A stretch of 64,000 nucleotides of DNA from assembly GCF_014207745.1 (NCBI RefSeq), contig NZ_JACHJB010000001.1, forward strand, positions 1,798,001-1,862,000, written 5' to 3'. A program made the translations under genes and the position numbers. This DNA is from Nonomuraea muscovyensis (GTDB lineage Bacteria; Actinomycetota; Actinomycetes; Streptosporangiales; Streptosporangiaceae). The stretch's first letter is position 1. Each line of letters opens with the position of its first letter. The notes under the pieces were generated by a model. It was not told where the DNA came from. It saw nothing but the letters and a program-made list of their open reading frames with translations, and did not search any database. Below, piece by piece: positions 1-7,683 of this stretch.

Positions 1-1851
1 CGACCGCAGCAGCCGGAGCGCCGCCTGCTGCCCCTCTTGGGTGAGCCGCAGGTGGTCGCCGTCCGCTGAGCGCGCCACCAGCCCTCTGCCGATGAGCTGG
101 TCGGCGTACGGCCGTCCGGCGGCCCTGCTGACGTTGGCCCGCCGGGCCAGGTCCTCGGCCTTCACCCACCCCTTGCCGTCGAGTCTGGCGATGAGCCACA
201 CGCCCTCCGGTGCGATCCCCGTCAACCCGGCCAGCGAACCGAGCCTGGCGTAGAAGCCCCTGCGCAGGTCGGCGTCCGCCAGCCGTACCAGCCCACGCTC
301 GACCTCCTCCAGCGACGAACGCTCGGCCGACGTCGCCCCGAGCCCCTCACCCATATCCGTGGCCTTGGTCGTCTCCCTGAGCCGCTGTTGCGGGATGAAC
401 CAGGTGAACACGAACGCGACGAACATGATCGGCGCCGCCACCCTGAAGACCATGGCGATCGAGTCGGCGTACACGTGCAGGAACTCCGCCGTCAGCTGCG
501 GCGGCAGCCGCTGGATGATCGTCGGATCCTCCCGCACCCGCGCCGGGTCGAACCCCGGCGGCAGCGCCGTCGTCCTGACCACCTCGGCCAGGTCGTCGGC
601 GAGCCGGGCGGTGAAGACGGCGCCCAGTGCCGCGACCCCGAACGCCCCGCCGATCAGCCTGAAGAACGTGGCCCCCGAGGTTGCCACACCGAGATCCTTG
701 AACGCGACGGCGTTCTGCACGATGATCACCAGGACCTGCATGGTCATGCCCAGCCCCGCCCCGAACACCAGCAGCTCCACCCCCATCACCAGGGTGGCGC
801 TCCGTTCGGTGAGCGTGGACAGCAGAAGGAGCCCGACCGTGGCCAGCCCGGTGCCGGCGATGGGCAGGTAGCGATATCTGCCGGTCTTGCTGATGATCTG
901 GCCCGAGACGACGGACATCCCCAGCATGCCCACCATCATCGGCAGCAGGTGGACGCCCGACAGGGTGGGGCTGACCCCGTGGACGACCTGGAGGTAGAGC
1001 GGCAGGTATGTCAGCGCGCCGAACATCGCGAAGCCCACCACGAAGCCGACGACCGACGACATCGTGAACGCCCTCACGCCGAACAGCTCCAGCGGCAGCA
1101 CCGGCTCCCGCGCCCGCCGCTCCGCGACCACCCAGCCCGCCGCCATGACGGCCGCCGCCAGAGCCAGGCCCACGATCACGGGGTCGCCCCACGGATAGGT
1201 CGTGCCGCCCCAGGTGGTGATCAGCACGAGGCACGAGGTCGCGCCGCCGAGCAGCACCACGCCCGCGTAGTCGATCCGGTGCCTGCCCCGCTTCCGGTCC
1301 GACGGCAGGACCAGGGCGATCACGAACAGCCCGACGGCTCCGATCGGCAGGTTGATGTAGAAGACCCAGTGCCAGGACAGGTGGTCGACGAACAGGCCGC
1401 CCAGCAGCGGGCCGATGACGCTCGCGACGGCGAACACCCCGCCGAACCACCCCTGGTACTTGCCCCGGTCACGGGCCGACACGATGTCGCCGACGATGGC
1501 CTGCGCCAGCACCATCAGGCCGCCGCCGCCGAGCCCCTGGACCGAGCGGTAGAGGATCAGGTCGCGCATGCTCTGGCTGAGCCCGCAGAGCGCCGACCCG
1601 GCCAGGAAGACGATGATCGCGGTGATGAACAGCCTCTTGCGCCCGAACTGGTCGCCGAGCTTGCCCCACAACGGGGTGGAGACGGTCGAGGCCAGGATGT
1701 AGCCCGTCACGACCCACGACAGCTCCTCCAGGCCGCCGAGGTCGCTCACGATCGTGGGCAGGGCGGTCGAGACGATCGTCTGGTCGAGCGCCGCGAGCAG
1801 CATGCCCAGCATGAGCGCGATGATGATGAGCGCGAGGCCCCGTTGCCGCAT
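1..1851 (-). CDS. DHA2 (EmrB/QacA) family MFS drug exporter with MarR-like C-terminal domain, partial
   Basis: The reading frame starts at an ATG (1851-1849) and stays open to the left window edge (617 codons seen), so the C-terminus is missing. The first 30 residues carry LAALDQTIVSTALPTIVSDL, a typical DHA2 first helix, and roughly fourteen hydrophobic segments follow, including GGLFVDHLSWHWVFYINLP. Known members are proton-driven multidrug exporters in the cytoplasmic membrane. After about residue 530 the protein leaves the transporter fold and continues as a soluble winged-helix-like stretch (PEGVWLIARL, then VKAEDLARRANVSRAAG), resembling a MarR DNA-binding domain. Such tails occur in some actinobacterial exporters; their role here is unknown. 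The gene is divergent from the MTA phosphorylase gene. Confidence 0.88.
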   Translation of the reverse strand, partial: MRQRGLALIIIALMLGMLLAALDQTIVSTALPTIVSDLGGLEELSWVVTGYILASTVSTPLWGKLGDQFGRKRLFITAIIVFLAGSALCGLSQSMRDLILYRSVQGLGGGGLMVLAQAIVGDIVSARDRGKYQGWFGGVFAVASVIGPLLGGLFVDHLSWHWVFYINLPIGAVGLFVIALVLPSDRKRGRHRIDYAGVVLLGGATSCLVLITTWGGTTYPWGDPVIVGLALAAAVMAAGWVVAERRAREPVLPLELFGVRAFTMSSVVGFVVGFAMFGALTYLPLYLQVVHGVSPTLSGVHLLPMMVGMLGMSVVSGQIISKTGRYRYLPIAGTGLATVGLLLLSTLTERSATLVMGVELLVFGAGLGMTMQVLVIIVQNAVAFKDLGVATSGATFFRLIGGAFGVAALGAVFTARLADDLAEVVRTTALPPGFDPARVREDPTIIQRLPPQLTAEFLHVYADSIAMVFRVAAPIMFVAFVFTWFIPQQRLRETTKATDMGEGLGATSAERSSLEEVERGLVRLADADLRRGFYARLGSLAGLTGIAPEGVWLIARLDGKGWVKAEDLARRANVSRAAGRPYADQLIGRGLVARSADGDHLRLTQEGQQAALRLLRS

Positions 1852-1984
1852 GGGCCGATCCTACGTAACGCGACGAAGCCGCTACGCCGCGCACCCGAGT
1901 TATCCACAGCCCTCGACGGGCGTTATCCACAGAACACCGTTCTGCCTCAACCCGCCCGCGAACGATGCCGATACCCTCGGCGCC

Positions 1985-2791
1985 ATGGTCACTAGCGCAG
2001 ACATCGGCGTCATCGGCGGCTCCGGCCTTTACTCCCTGCTGGACGACGCGGAGGAGATCGAGCTCACCACCCCCTACGGGCCACCGAGCGACGTCGTCAC
2101 CGTGGGGCAGGTCGGTTCGCGTTCCGTCGCCTTCATCCCCCGCCACGGGCGGGACCATCGTTTCCCGCCGCACCGCATCCCCTACCAAGCCAATCTCTGG
2201 GCGCTGCGTTCCCTCGGGGTGCGCCAGGTGCTGGCGCCCAGCGCTGTCGGCTCGCTGCGCCCCGAGCACGGCCCCGGCGCGATCGTGGTGCCCGACCAGC
2301 TCATCGACCGCACGTCGGGGCGCGTCCAGACCTACTACGACATGGGCGGCGCCGTTCACGTGTCGTTCGCCGACCCCTACTGTCCCTCCGGCCGCGCGGT
2401 GGCGGTGGCCTCCGCTCGTGACGGAGGGTGGCAGACGGTCGACGGCGGCACCCTGGTGGTCATCGAGGGGCCGAGGTTCTCCACCCGGGCCGAGTCCCGC
2501 TGGTTCGCCGCCAACGGCTGGACGATCGTCGGCATGACCGGCTTCCCCGAGGCCATGCTGGCCCGCGAGCTTGCCCTCTGCTACACCTCGCTGTCGCTGG
2601 TGACCGACCATGACGCGGGCGTCGAGGCGGGTGAGGGGGTGACGCACGAGGAGGTGCTGGAGTTCTTCGCCCAGAACGTCACCCGCATGCGCACGTTGGT
2701 GGCCGATGCCGTGCAGGCTCTGCCCACCGACCGGACGTGCCCGTGCGGCTCCGCCCTGGACGGTCTCAAGCTCCCGTTCGAGCTGCCGTGA
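1985..2791 (+). CDS. mtnP: S-methyl-5'-thioadenosine phosphorylase
   Basis: 268 residues, start ATG 1985 (an upstream extension of the frame lacks family similarity). It should split methylthioadenosine with phosphate into adenine and methylthioribose-1-phosphate (methionine salvage). Visible family features are IGVIGGSGLY at the N-terminus, RHGRDHRFPPHRIPYQANLW, the IEGPRFSTRAESRWF strand and the substrate-binding MTGFPEAMLARE followed by TDHDAG. Length fits MTAP/PNP class II enzymes. The C-terminus has CPCGSALDG, common in actinobacterial versions. Its TGA overlaps the GTG of the following SAF-domain gene, so the two are probably translated together. Confidence 0.9.
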   Translation: MVTSADIGVIGGSGLYSLLDDAEEIELTTPYGPPSDVVTVGQVGSRSVAFIPRHGRDHRFPPHRIPYQANLWALRSLGVRQVLAPSAVGSLRPEHGPGAIVVPDQLIDRTSGRVQTYYDMGGAVHVSFADPYCPSGRAVAVASARDGGWQTVDGGTLVVIEGPRFSTRAESRWFAANGWTIVGMTGFPEAMLARELALCYTSLSLVTDHDAGVEAGEGVTHEEVLEFFAQNVTRMRTLVADAVQALPTDRTCPCGSALDGLKLPFELP

Positions 2792-3552
2792 CCGGCTCCC
2801 GGGCACTCGTCTCCCCGCTCACGCACCGGCCGGCCGGCCCGGCCCAAGCCCCTCCTTCGGGGGGATCACCAGACCACCTCGACAGTCTGCGGCGACACCT
2901 CGCCGACCGGTCCCCCGGCGACTGGCGCCTTGCGGGTCGGCGACGCGGCAACCGGCGCTTCGCCGACGGGCGTCCCGGCAACCCGCGTCTTGCCGGTCGG
3001 CGCCCCGGTGACCGTCGCCGCCGCCGTGCGATCGCCGCCCTGCTGGCCAGCACCGGCGTCCTGCTCGGCTACTCGGCCTTGCGCCCCGCCCCCGGTACGC
3101 CGGTCCTCGTGGCCGCACGCGACCTCTCGCCGGGTGTGCTCCGAGCGGGAGACCTGCGGCCGGTCCCTCTACACCACCCTCCCGACGGGGCGATCCGCTC
3201 CGACGCGGTGGGGCGGGTCCTGACCGGCCCGATGCGCCGTGGCGAGCCGCTCACCGACGCGCGCCTGCTCCACTCGCTCCGCCTGCCCCCGGGCACCGTG
3301 GCCACCCCGGTGCGCATCTCCGACGCCGACGTGGCCCGCCTGATCTCCCCTGGTTCGACCATCGGCGTGCTCGCCGCCTGGGAAGGTCAGGCGGCCCAGC
3401 TCGTAGCCGACGACGTCAGGGTGGTCACCGTCCCGGAGACCGACGACGGCAAAGGGGCCCTGGTCGTGCTGGCCACCACCCCGGCCCAGGCAGGCACCCT
3501 GGCCGCGGCGCAGGCCGGCGGCCACCTCTCGATCACCATCAAACCCGGCTAG
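2788..3552 (+). CDS. SAF-domain membrane protein (CpaB/RcpC-like)
   Basis: 254 residues from a GTG at 2788 that overlaps the stop of the upstream phosphorylase (GTGA). The N-terminal ~85 residues are Arg-rich and cytoplasmic. One transmembrane segment follows (AIAALLASTGVLLGYSAL), then an extracytoplasmic SAF domain: VLVAARDLSPGVLRAGDLRPV, the GRVLTGPMRRGEPLTDARL block and VRISDADVARLISPGSTIGVL. SAF domains occur in CpaB-type pilus assembly proteins and antifreeze-like folds; in actinobacteria stand-alone versions of this size are common and uncharacterised. No pilus genes are next to it, so a pilus role is not supported here. Confidence 0.8.
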   Translation: MTGSRALVSPLTHRPAGPAQAPPSGGSPDHLDSLRRHLADRSPGDWRLAGRRRGNRRFADGRPGNPRLAGRRPGDRRRRRAIAALLASTGVLLGYSALRPAPGTPVLVAARDLSPGVLRAGDLRPVPLHHPPDGAIRSDAVGRVLTGPMRRGEPLTDARLLHSLRLPPGTVATPVRISDADVARLISPGSTIGVLAAWEGQAAQLVADDVRVVTVPETDDGKGALVVLATTPAQAGTLAAAQAGGHLSITIKPG

Positions 3553-4329
3553 CGCCGGCCGCGTCGGCCATGGCCCGTTCGTGCGCACGATGAAGCTCCG
3601 CTCGGCCGTGGCCGCGAGTCCCTTGTACCCGACGGCGAGGCGGGGCTGTTGCTCAAGGTCGGTAGTACCGCCCCGTTGCCGAAGGTCGGTAGTACCGCGC
3701 CGTTGCTCAAGATCGCCGATGCGATCGTTCGGCGGTGTGTCGCGACGCCGGCGAGGGAGCGGGGCGCAGCCGGGTGGCCGGCCCGGTCACCCGACCCGGC
3801 CCCTCGACATCGGCGACCGCCAGATGGCAAGCGTCCCGCCCGCCGATCACCGAACGCGAGAGGCCGTGTCCGACGATCGCCGCAGCCGCTACTTATGGCG
3901 ATCCTCCAGGACCCGACGGGCTGGCACTCCCCCAGCCCCGGGCCGCGTATGCCTCTCGAAGGGTGACGCGGTCGCCCTTCGGCGCGTGGACCGGCGAGTG
4001 GTCGGCGAGGTACGACCCCACTGCTCCCGCGTCGTCCGGCCCGCCGCGGAACACAGTGGTGTTTCCTCCCAGGACGGGAAACCCTCCTGCCCGGCCATGA
4101 GGCTATACCGGCTTCGGGGCGGCCTGTGCCCCCGAGGCGAAGGCACCGGACACCAGGGCGTCAACCGCCACCAGTCCCCCGATTCGGCGCCCAGCCAAGG
4201 CGAATGGACCCACGGGACCACGTTCTCGTGATCTTCGTTCCGGATCTTGGTAGACCTTGATCAACAAGAAGCAACGGGCGCTTAGACCCGCGAGAACGTC
4301 AATGTCAACGGGAATCGTGGCCGCTCCGG
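3553..4329. other. Intergenic stretch with a short tandem repeat
   Basis: 777 bases between the SAF gene and the convergent peptidase gene. Open frames on both strands are Arg/Pro/Ser-rich and lack domain-like sequence, so I call no gene. A 27-nt unit is tandemly duplicated near 3655-3711 (frame-neutral, nine codons), reading VGSTAPL in one frame inside a possible decayed coding stretch from about 3600 to 3760. Nothing else recognised. Confidence 0.4.
3655..3708. repeat. 27-nt tandem repeat, two copies
   Basis: Two adjacent copies start AAGGTCGGTAGTACCGC at 3655 and 3682 and differ at a few positions; a partial third start (AAGATCGCC) follows. The period is a multiple of three, as expected for a repeat born in coding sequence, although no convincing gene remains. 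Confidence 0.5.
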
Positions 4330-5430
4330 CTAAGGCAAAGTGTCGATCTTCGGGTCGTACTCCCAGTGCCACGGCTCGAAGGGACTGCTGTACGCCCAAT
4401 CCGGATGGAACCACCCGAACTTCTTGGAGTTCCTCTCCATCCACACGAACTCCGCCGACCGGAACCGTTCCACCCCACCGCACAGGTCCACCGCCAGCCC
4501 GAGCCCGTGGTTGCTGCGCCCCGGCACCGCGGCGAAACCCGGCCGCCGGTAGTAGACCGACTGCTGCTCGGCCAGGTTGCGGTAGGCGTCCGTCACGCAG
4601 ATCGGCCTGCCGAACTGGCGCCGGTACGCCTCGCTGAGGCTGATGAACGCGATAGCCGCGTCGGCGCGCAGGCTGTGGCCTTTCTGCTGCAACGGGCAGA
4701 GCATGGCGGTGGGAATGAGGCCGTTCGGGTAGTTGCCGGCCGTGGCGGCGCGGAGCGGGTTGCAGCTGAACGCCGCCTTGCCCACCTTGTCCACCTTGAT
4801 CCCCAGTTTCACCAGGGCCTGGGTCAGCGACTTGACGACCTTGTCGGAACGCTTGCGCAGCATGTCGACCTCCGCCGACAGCTGGGCCTCCGCCAGCAGG
4901 TTGCTCGCCCGGATCTCCTGCGCCTCGGCCGCCACCCGCTGTGACTCCTTGGCCAGGGCCGCGACCTGCTCCACCGACGCCTGCCGCTCGGTCACCATCT
5001 GGCTCACATTGGCCATGGAGCGCAGCGTGCCGGCGTCGGAGTCACCCGACAGGAACGGGGCCACGCCGCTGGTCATCCCCGGCTGCTGGTACACCAGCTC
5101 GACCATCTGCGCCACCGGCTGCCGGCTCTCCGCCAGCCTCCGCTCGGCCTGCTGCAACGTCAGCAGCTTGGCCTTCAGCTCCTTCTCGGCGGCAGCGATG
5201 CCGGCCCGGCGCTTCTCCAGGGCCTTGGTGGCCTCTTCGAGTTCCTGCGCCGACTTCTCCGCCTGCTTGCGGAGTTGGGTGAGCTTGGCGGGGTCCCTGT
5301 CCGCGGCCTCTGCTGCCTCCGCGGTCGCGGCGCGCTGCCGTACGTCGGCTTCCACCCGTCCAGGCATCGCAACCAGCGAAGTCATCGCCATGACGACCGC
5401 GATCAGGCCAGCTGATCGAGGGGATGGCAC
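4330..5430 (-). CDS. Secreted VanY-like M15B D-alanyl-D-alanine carboxypeptidase with coiled-coil N-domain
   Basis: 366 residues from GTG 5430, preceded by GGAGGAG at good spacing. Residues ~5-28 form a signal peptide (AGLIAVVMAMTSLVAM then A-D-V). Residues ~45-215 are a long Glu/Ala/Arg-rich coiled coil like those of NlpC/P60 and RipA-type wall hydrolases. The C-terminal ~130 residues are the peptidase: SNHGLGLAVDLC supplies two zinc ligands (His, Asp) and EPWHWEY the third. Family members remove terminal D-Ala from peptidoglycan stems. The coiled coil may hold it at the wall or mediate autoinhibition (inference). It stands alone, with no van resistance genes nearby, so housekeeping wall remodelling is more likely than glycopeptide resistance. 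Confidence 0.85.
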   Translation of the reverse strand: MPSPRSAGLIAVVMAMTSLVAMPGRVEADVRQRAATAEAAEAADRDPAKLTQLRKQAEKSAQELEEATKALEKRRAGIAAAEKELKAKLLTLQQAERRLAESRQPVAQMVELVYQQPGMTSGVAPFLSGDSDAGTLRSMANVSQMVTERQASVEQVAALAKESQRVAAEAQEIRASNLLAEAQLSAEVDMLRKRSDKVVKSLTQALVKLGIKVDKVGKAAFSCNPLRAATAGNYPNGLIPTAMLCPLQQKGHSLRADAAIAFISLSEAYRRQFGRPICVTDAYRNLAEQQSVYYRRPGFAAVPGRSNHGLGLAVDLCGGVERFRSAEFVWMERNSKKFGWFHPDWAYSSPFEPWHWEYDPKIDTLP

Positions 5431-5735
5431 GTCCGACTCCTCCGTTTGCAGACTCGTTACCTGGGTCAGGCACGCACGTTACTACAGCCCCCGGAGTGTC
5501 CGGACCCAACTCAGGAGACCCGTTATGACACGAACGCGCCCTTTGTACGATCAGCCCCGGCGTTCCGGACACCGACCACCCGAACGCGCCGCCCAACACC
5601 CACACCCATGGGTACGCCCCCAACCACGCCCCGGTTCGGCTCATCCCCGCAGCGGGAACCTCACCCCGCCCCGGACACGCTCCCCCCACCCCGCGCCAGG
5701 CAGCCGAAACCCACCGAATCACCACACCGAGACCT
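5431..5735. other. Intergenic region upstream of the peptidase gene
   Basis: About 305 bases, very rich in CACCC/CCCAC runs. It carries the ribosome binding site and presumably the promoter of the minus-strand peptidase gene. I see no gene, repeat or clear promoter box. Confidence 0.4.
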
Positions 5736-6368
5736 TCACCCACACACCCGCGCAGCAGGCGAACAGTGTCGAACCTCCCGCCCCGAGGCCACGCCACCAC
5801 CCTCCACGTCCTCCACCGGCAAAGCGGACGGCCGAGGCGCCTGCCGGGTCCGCCTCGCAAGCCCCGCGGGCAGCCCCTCGCCCGCCTCCCGCTCGTACTC
5901 TCTGCACACGTCCCACATCCACGTGTCCGCCCACTCCCCCGGACACTCCCTCCAGGCCATCTCCGCGGGCGCCGCACTGCGCCGGCGCGCGGACGCGACG
6001 GGTACAGCCGCCCGCTTGGCCCCGGAGGGCGTCCCCCCACCCCACACCGGCCCAGCCGCCTCCACAGACGCGACCTCACCACCGGCAGCACCCTCCGGCT
6101 CGGGCACCCCGGGCACGAACCCGGCGTACACCACATCAGGCCGAGCAGGCGCCGGCACCAGCACCGGCCTCCACCCGAGCCGCCCCTCGGCCCGAACCTT
6201 CACCCCCCGCTCCACCCCCGCCCGCTCGTACCCGCTGAGCTCCCCCGCCAGCAGTCCCCCAGCGAAGATCACCGGCGCCAGCAACGCCGCACACAACACC
6301 ACGGGCCGCCGATGCACGTCCTGCCGCCGCCTCCTGATCACCGCACCGACGTTAGCCACCCCCACCAC
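5736..6368 (-). CDS. Hypothetical single-pass membrane protein
   Basis: 210 residues from GTG 6368. An Arg-rich cytoplasmic N-terminus (VIRRRRQDVHRR) is followed by one transmembrane segment (VVLCAALLAPVIFAGGLLAG), then a ~150-residue Ala/Gly/Pro/Val-rich extracytoplasmic part containing a Trp/Cys patch (AWRECPGEWADTWMWDVCREY). Opposite-strand frames of similar length exist; I prefer this one because of the positive-inside membrane anchor. No family recognised. Start choice is uncertain. Confidence 0.45.
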   Translation of the reverse strand: MVGVANVGAVIRRRRQDVHRRPVVLCAALLAPVIFAGGLLAGELSGYERAGVERGVKVRAEGRLGWRPVLVPAPARPDVVYAGFVPGVPEPEGAAGGEVASVEAAGPVWGGGTPSGAKRAAVPVASARRRSAAPAEMAWRECPGEWADTWMWDVCREYEREAGEGLPAGLARRTRQAPRPSALPVEDVEGGGVASGREVRHCSPAARVCG

Positions 6369-6491
6369 CCCGTCAGCCCGGACCAGGCATCCCTTTACCG
6401 CGGCTCACAGCACCCATGACCCACCCACCCAAACTCACCCCGCCCCCACGGCCCACACAGTGCCGGACTTTCGCTAGGCTTACGGGAGTCC

Positions 6492-6564
6492 GCCTCCGTA
6501 GCTCAGGGGATAGAGCACCGCTCTCCTAAAGCGGGTGCCGCAGGTTCGAATCCTGCCGGGGGCA
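6492..6564 (+). tRNA. tRNA-Arg (anticodon CCT)
   Basis: 73 nt with a complete cloverleaf. The acceptor arm GCCTCCG pairs with CGGGGGC (one T-G pair), the D arm contains AGCTCAGGGGATAGAGC, the anticodon arm CCGCT/AGCGG encloses loop CTCCTAA (anticodon CCT), and the T arm contains GCAGGTTCGAATCCTGC. CCA is not encoded. It sits where ordinary chromosomal genes give way to accessory genes, a usual position for an integration site, but no second copy of its 3' end was found in the window. Confidence 0.95.
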
Positions 6565-6862
6565 CTTATCTCCACCAGGCATTTCAGCCTCCGACCTGCG
6601 GCTTCTCAGGCGCAGGTCTTTCGCTTCCCCGGGCCCTCATAGGCCGCCGACGGCATCGGTATGCAGCCGTAGGATCACGATCAGGGGACATGTGGGGGAT
6701 GATCTTGGCGACGTTTCCCATGCCCAACCCAGGTATGGGCCGTCCAGTCCTGGCCGGAGCCCCGGAGCCGACGAGGCTGGCCGCGGTCGCCGGCGACCTC
6801 CTCCGCTTCCAGTGAGCGACATCCGTTCAACGCTTGTGGCCCCGGCTCGGTTGCGCCTGCCG
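6565..6862. other. Gene-free stretch between tRNA-Arg and the NUDIX gene
   Basis: About 298 bases with no convincing reading frame, terminator or repeat. As the immediate downstream flank of a tRNA gene it is where an attachment-site scar would lie, but I see no duplicated tRNA end. Confidence 0.35.
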
Positions 6863-7594
6863 TCATGCCGCGCCGTATGGGCGAGCAACCTCACTTGATC
6901 GCAGCAACGGGGGGATTAGCAGTGATGCCCGTCCTCTTCGGTACAGGGCTGCGGGCCGGCCAACCTCGGGAATGCGGCGCTCGCCGGTGGGTTCAAGGAA
7001 GCCCTCTGAACGCGTCACCTTCCTGCGGAAGTTACTGGGGTCGAGCTGGAATCCCCACACGGCTTCGTAGATGTGGCGCAACTCCCCGATGGTGAAAGGT
7101 TCAGGGCAGAAGGCGGCGGCTACGGTGGTGTGCTCGAGCTGCGATCGGGCTCGCTCCAACCCGTCACGCAAGATCACAGCGTGGTCGAAAGCCAGTGGCA
7201 TACCTCCGTCAAGGGCTTCCGAAGCTGGCGTCCAGCGTGCTCCGGCGGCGTCGGTGCCCGCGACAGGTAGCGGCAGGTCAGGACCGAGTGCCAGGTATGC
7301 CACGGTGATGATCCTGCCGCGAGGATCACGTGCTGGGTCGCTGTAGGCGTGCAGTTGCTCCAGGTGCAGCTTGTGACCGTCGAGGGCGGTTTCCTCTTGC
7401 AGTTCCCGTAGCGCGGCCTCAGTCAGAGTCTCGCCGTCGCGGACGAAGCCGCCTGGGAGCGCAGCGCAACCGAGGAAGGGGTCGTTGCCTCGTTCGATTA
7501 GCAAGACCTGTAGCTGCCCCCGACGGACAGTAAAGATCACGAGGTCCACCGTCACAGCGACCGCTGCCGGAGGGCGTCGGCCGGCTCTTTCCAT
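6863..7594 (-). CDS. NUDIX hydrolase-like transcriptional regulator (NrtR family)
   Basis: About 243 residues from ATG 7594; an in-frame ATG at 7612 lies in the operator and lacks a ribosome binding site, so it is the less likely start. The N-terminal NUDIX domain has the expected strand VDLVIFTVRRGQLQVLLIER and the box GGFVRDGE...ALRELQEETA. The C-terminal ~80 residues (FTIGELRHIYEAVWG, then NFRRKV and GRPAALYR) form the winged helix typical of NrtR. Known NrtR proteins bind ADP-ribose-type NAD metabolites and repress NAD-related genes. The gene is divergent from a membrane-protein/nucleosidase operon, and a palindrome in between is a likely operator, so it may control that operon as well as itself. 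Confidence 0.82.
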   Translation of the reverse strand: MERAGRRPPAAVAVTVDLVIFTVRRGQLQVLLIERGNDPFLGCAALPGGFVRDGETLTEAALRELQEETALDGHKLHLEQLHAYSDPARDPRGRIITVAYLALGPDLPLPVAGTDAAGARWTPASEALDGGMPLAFDHAVILRDGLERARSQLEHTTVAAAFCPEPFTIGELRHIYEAVWGFQLDPSNFRRKVTRSEGFLEPTGERRIPEVGRPAALYRRGRASLLIPPLLRSSEVARPYGAA

Positions 7595-7612
7595 CACTCC
7601 ACAAACTCCCAT

Positions 7613-7633
7613 AAAAGGTCATGTTGACTTTAA
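7613..7633. promoter_or_regulatory. Candidate NrtR-type operator
   Basis: The sequence AAAAGGTCATGTTGACTTTA contains inverted arms GGTCA/TGAC with A- and T-rich ends around a TGT centre. It lies between the NUDIX-wHTH regulator and the divergent operon and overlaps the -35 box of the latter. A related second site (GGTCAAAGCGACC) follows at about 7650-7662. Confidence 0.5.
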
Positions 7634-7652
7634 CCTGCAAGCTGCTTATGGT
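7624..7652 (+). promoter_or_regulatory. Candidate sigma-70-type promoter of the membrane-protein operon
   Basis: TTGACT (7624-7629) and TATGGT (7647-7652) are 17 nt apart. The first box lies within the palindromic operator, so binding of the NUDIX regulator would block it. The downstream gene starts 32 nt later with GGAGGG in front. Confidence 0.4.
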
Positions 7653-7683
7653 CAAAGCGACCTTAACGGGGTAGGAGGGCAGC

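Noticed and set aside
388..1995. Long plus-strand frame of 535 codons
   Set aside because: It lies antisense to the MFS exporter and is an Arg/His/Asp-rich shadow produced by high GC; no domain-like sequence.
1469..2806. Minus-strand frame of 445 codons
   Set aside because: Antisense to the MTA phosphorylase, whose family motifs are unmistakable.
3581..4231. Plus-strand frame of 216 codons between the SAF and peptidase genes
   Set aside because: Arg/Ser/Pro-rich without hydrophobic core or motif; typical of non-coding high-GC DNA.
5446..6477. Plus-strand frames over the hypothetical membrane protein
   Set aside because: Thr/Pro/Ser-rich antisense frames; the minus-strand frame has a plausible membrane anchor.
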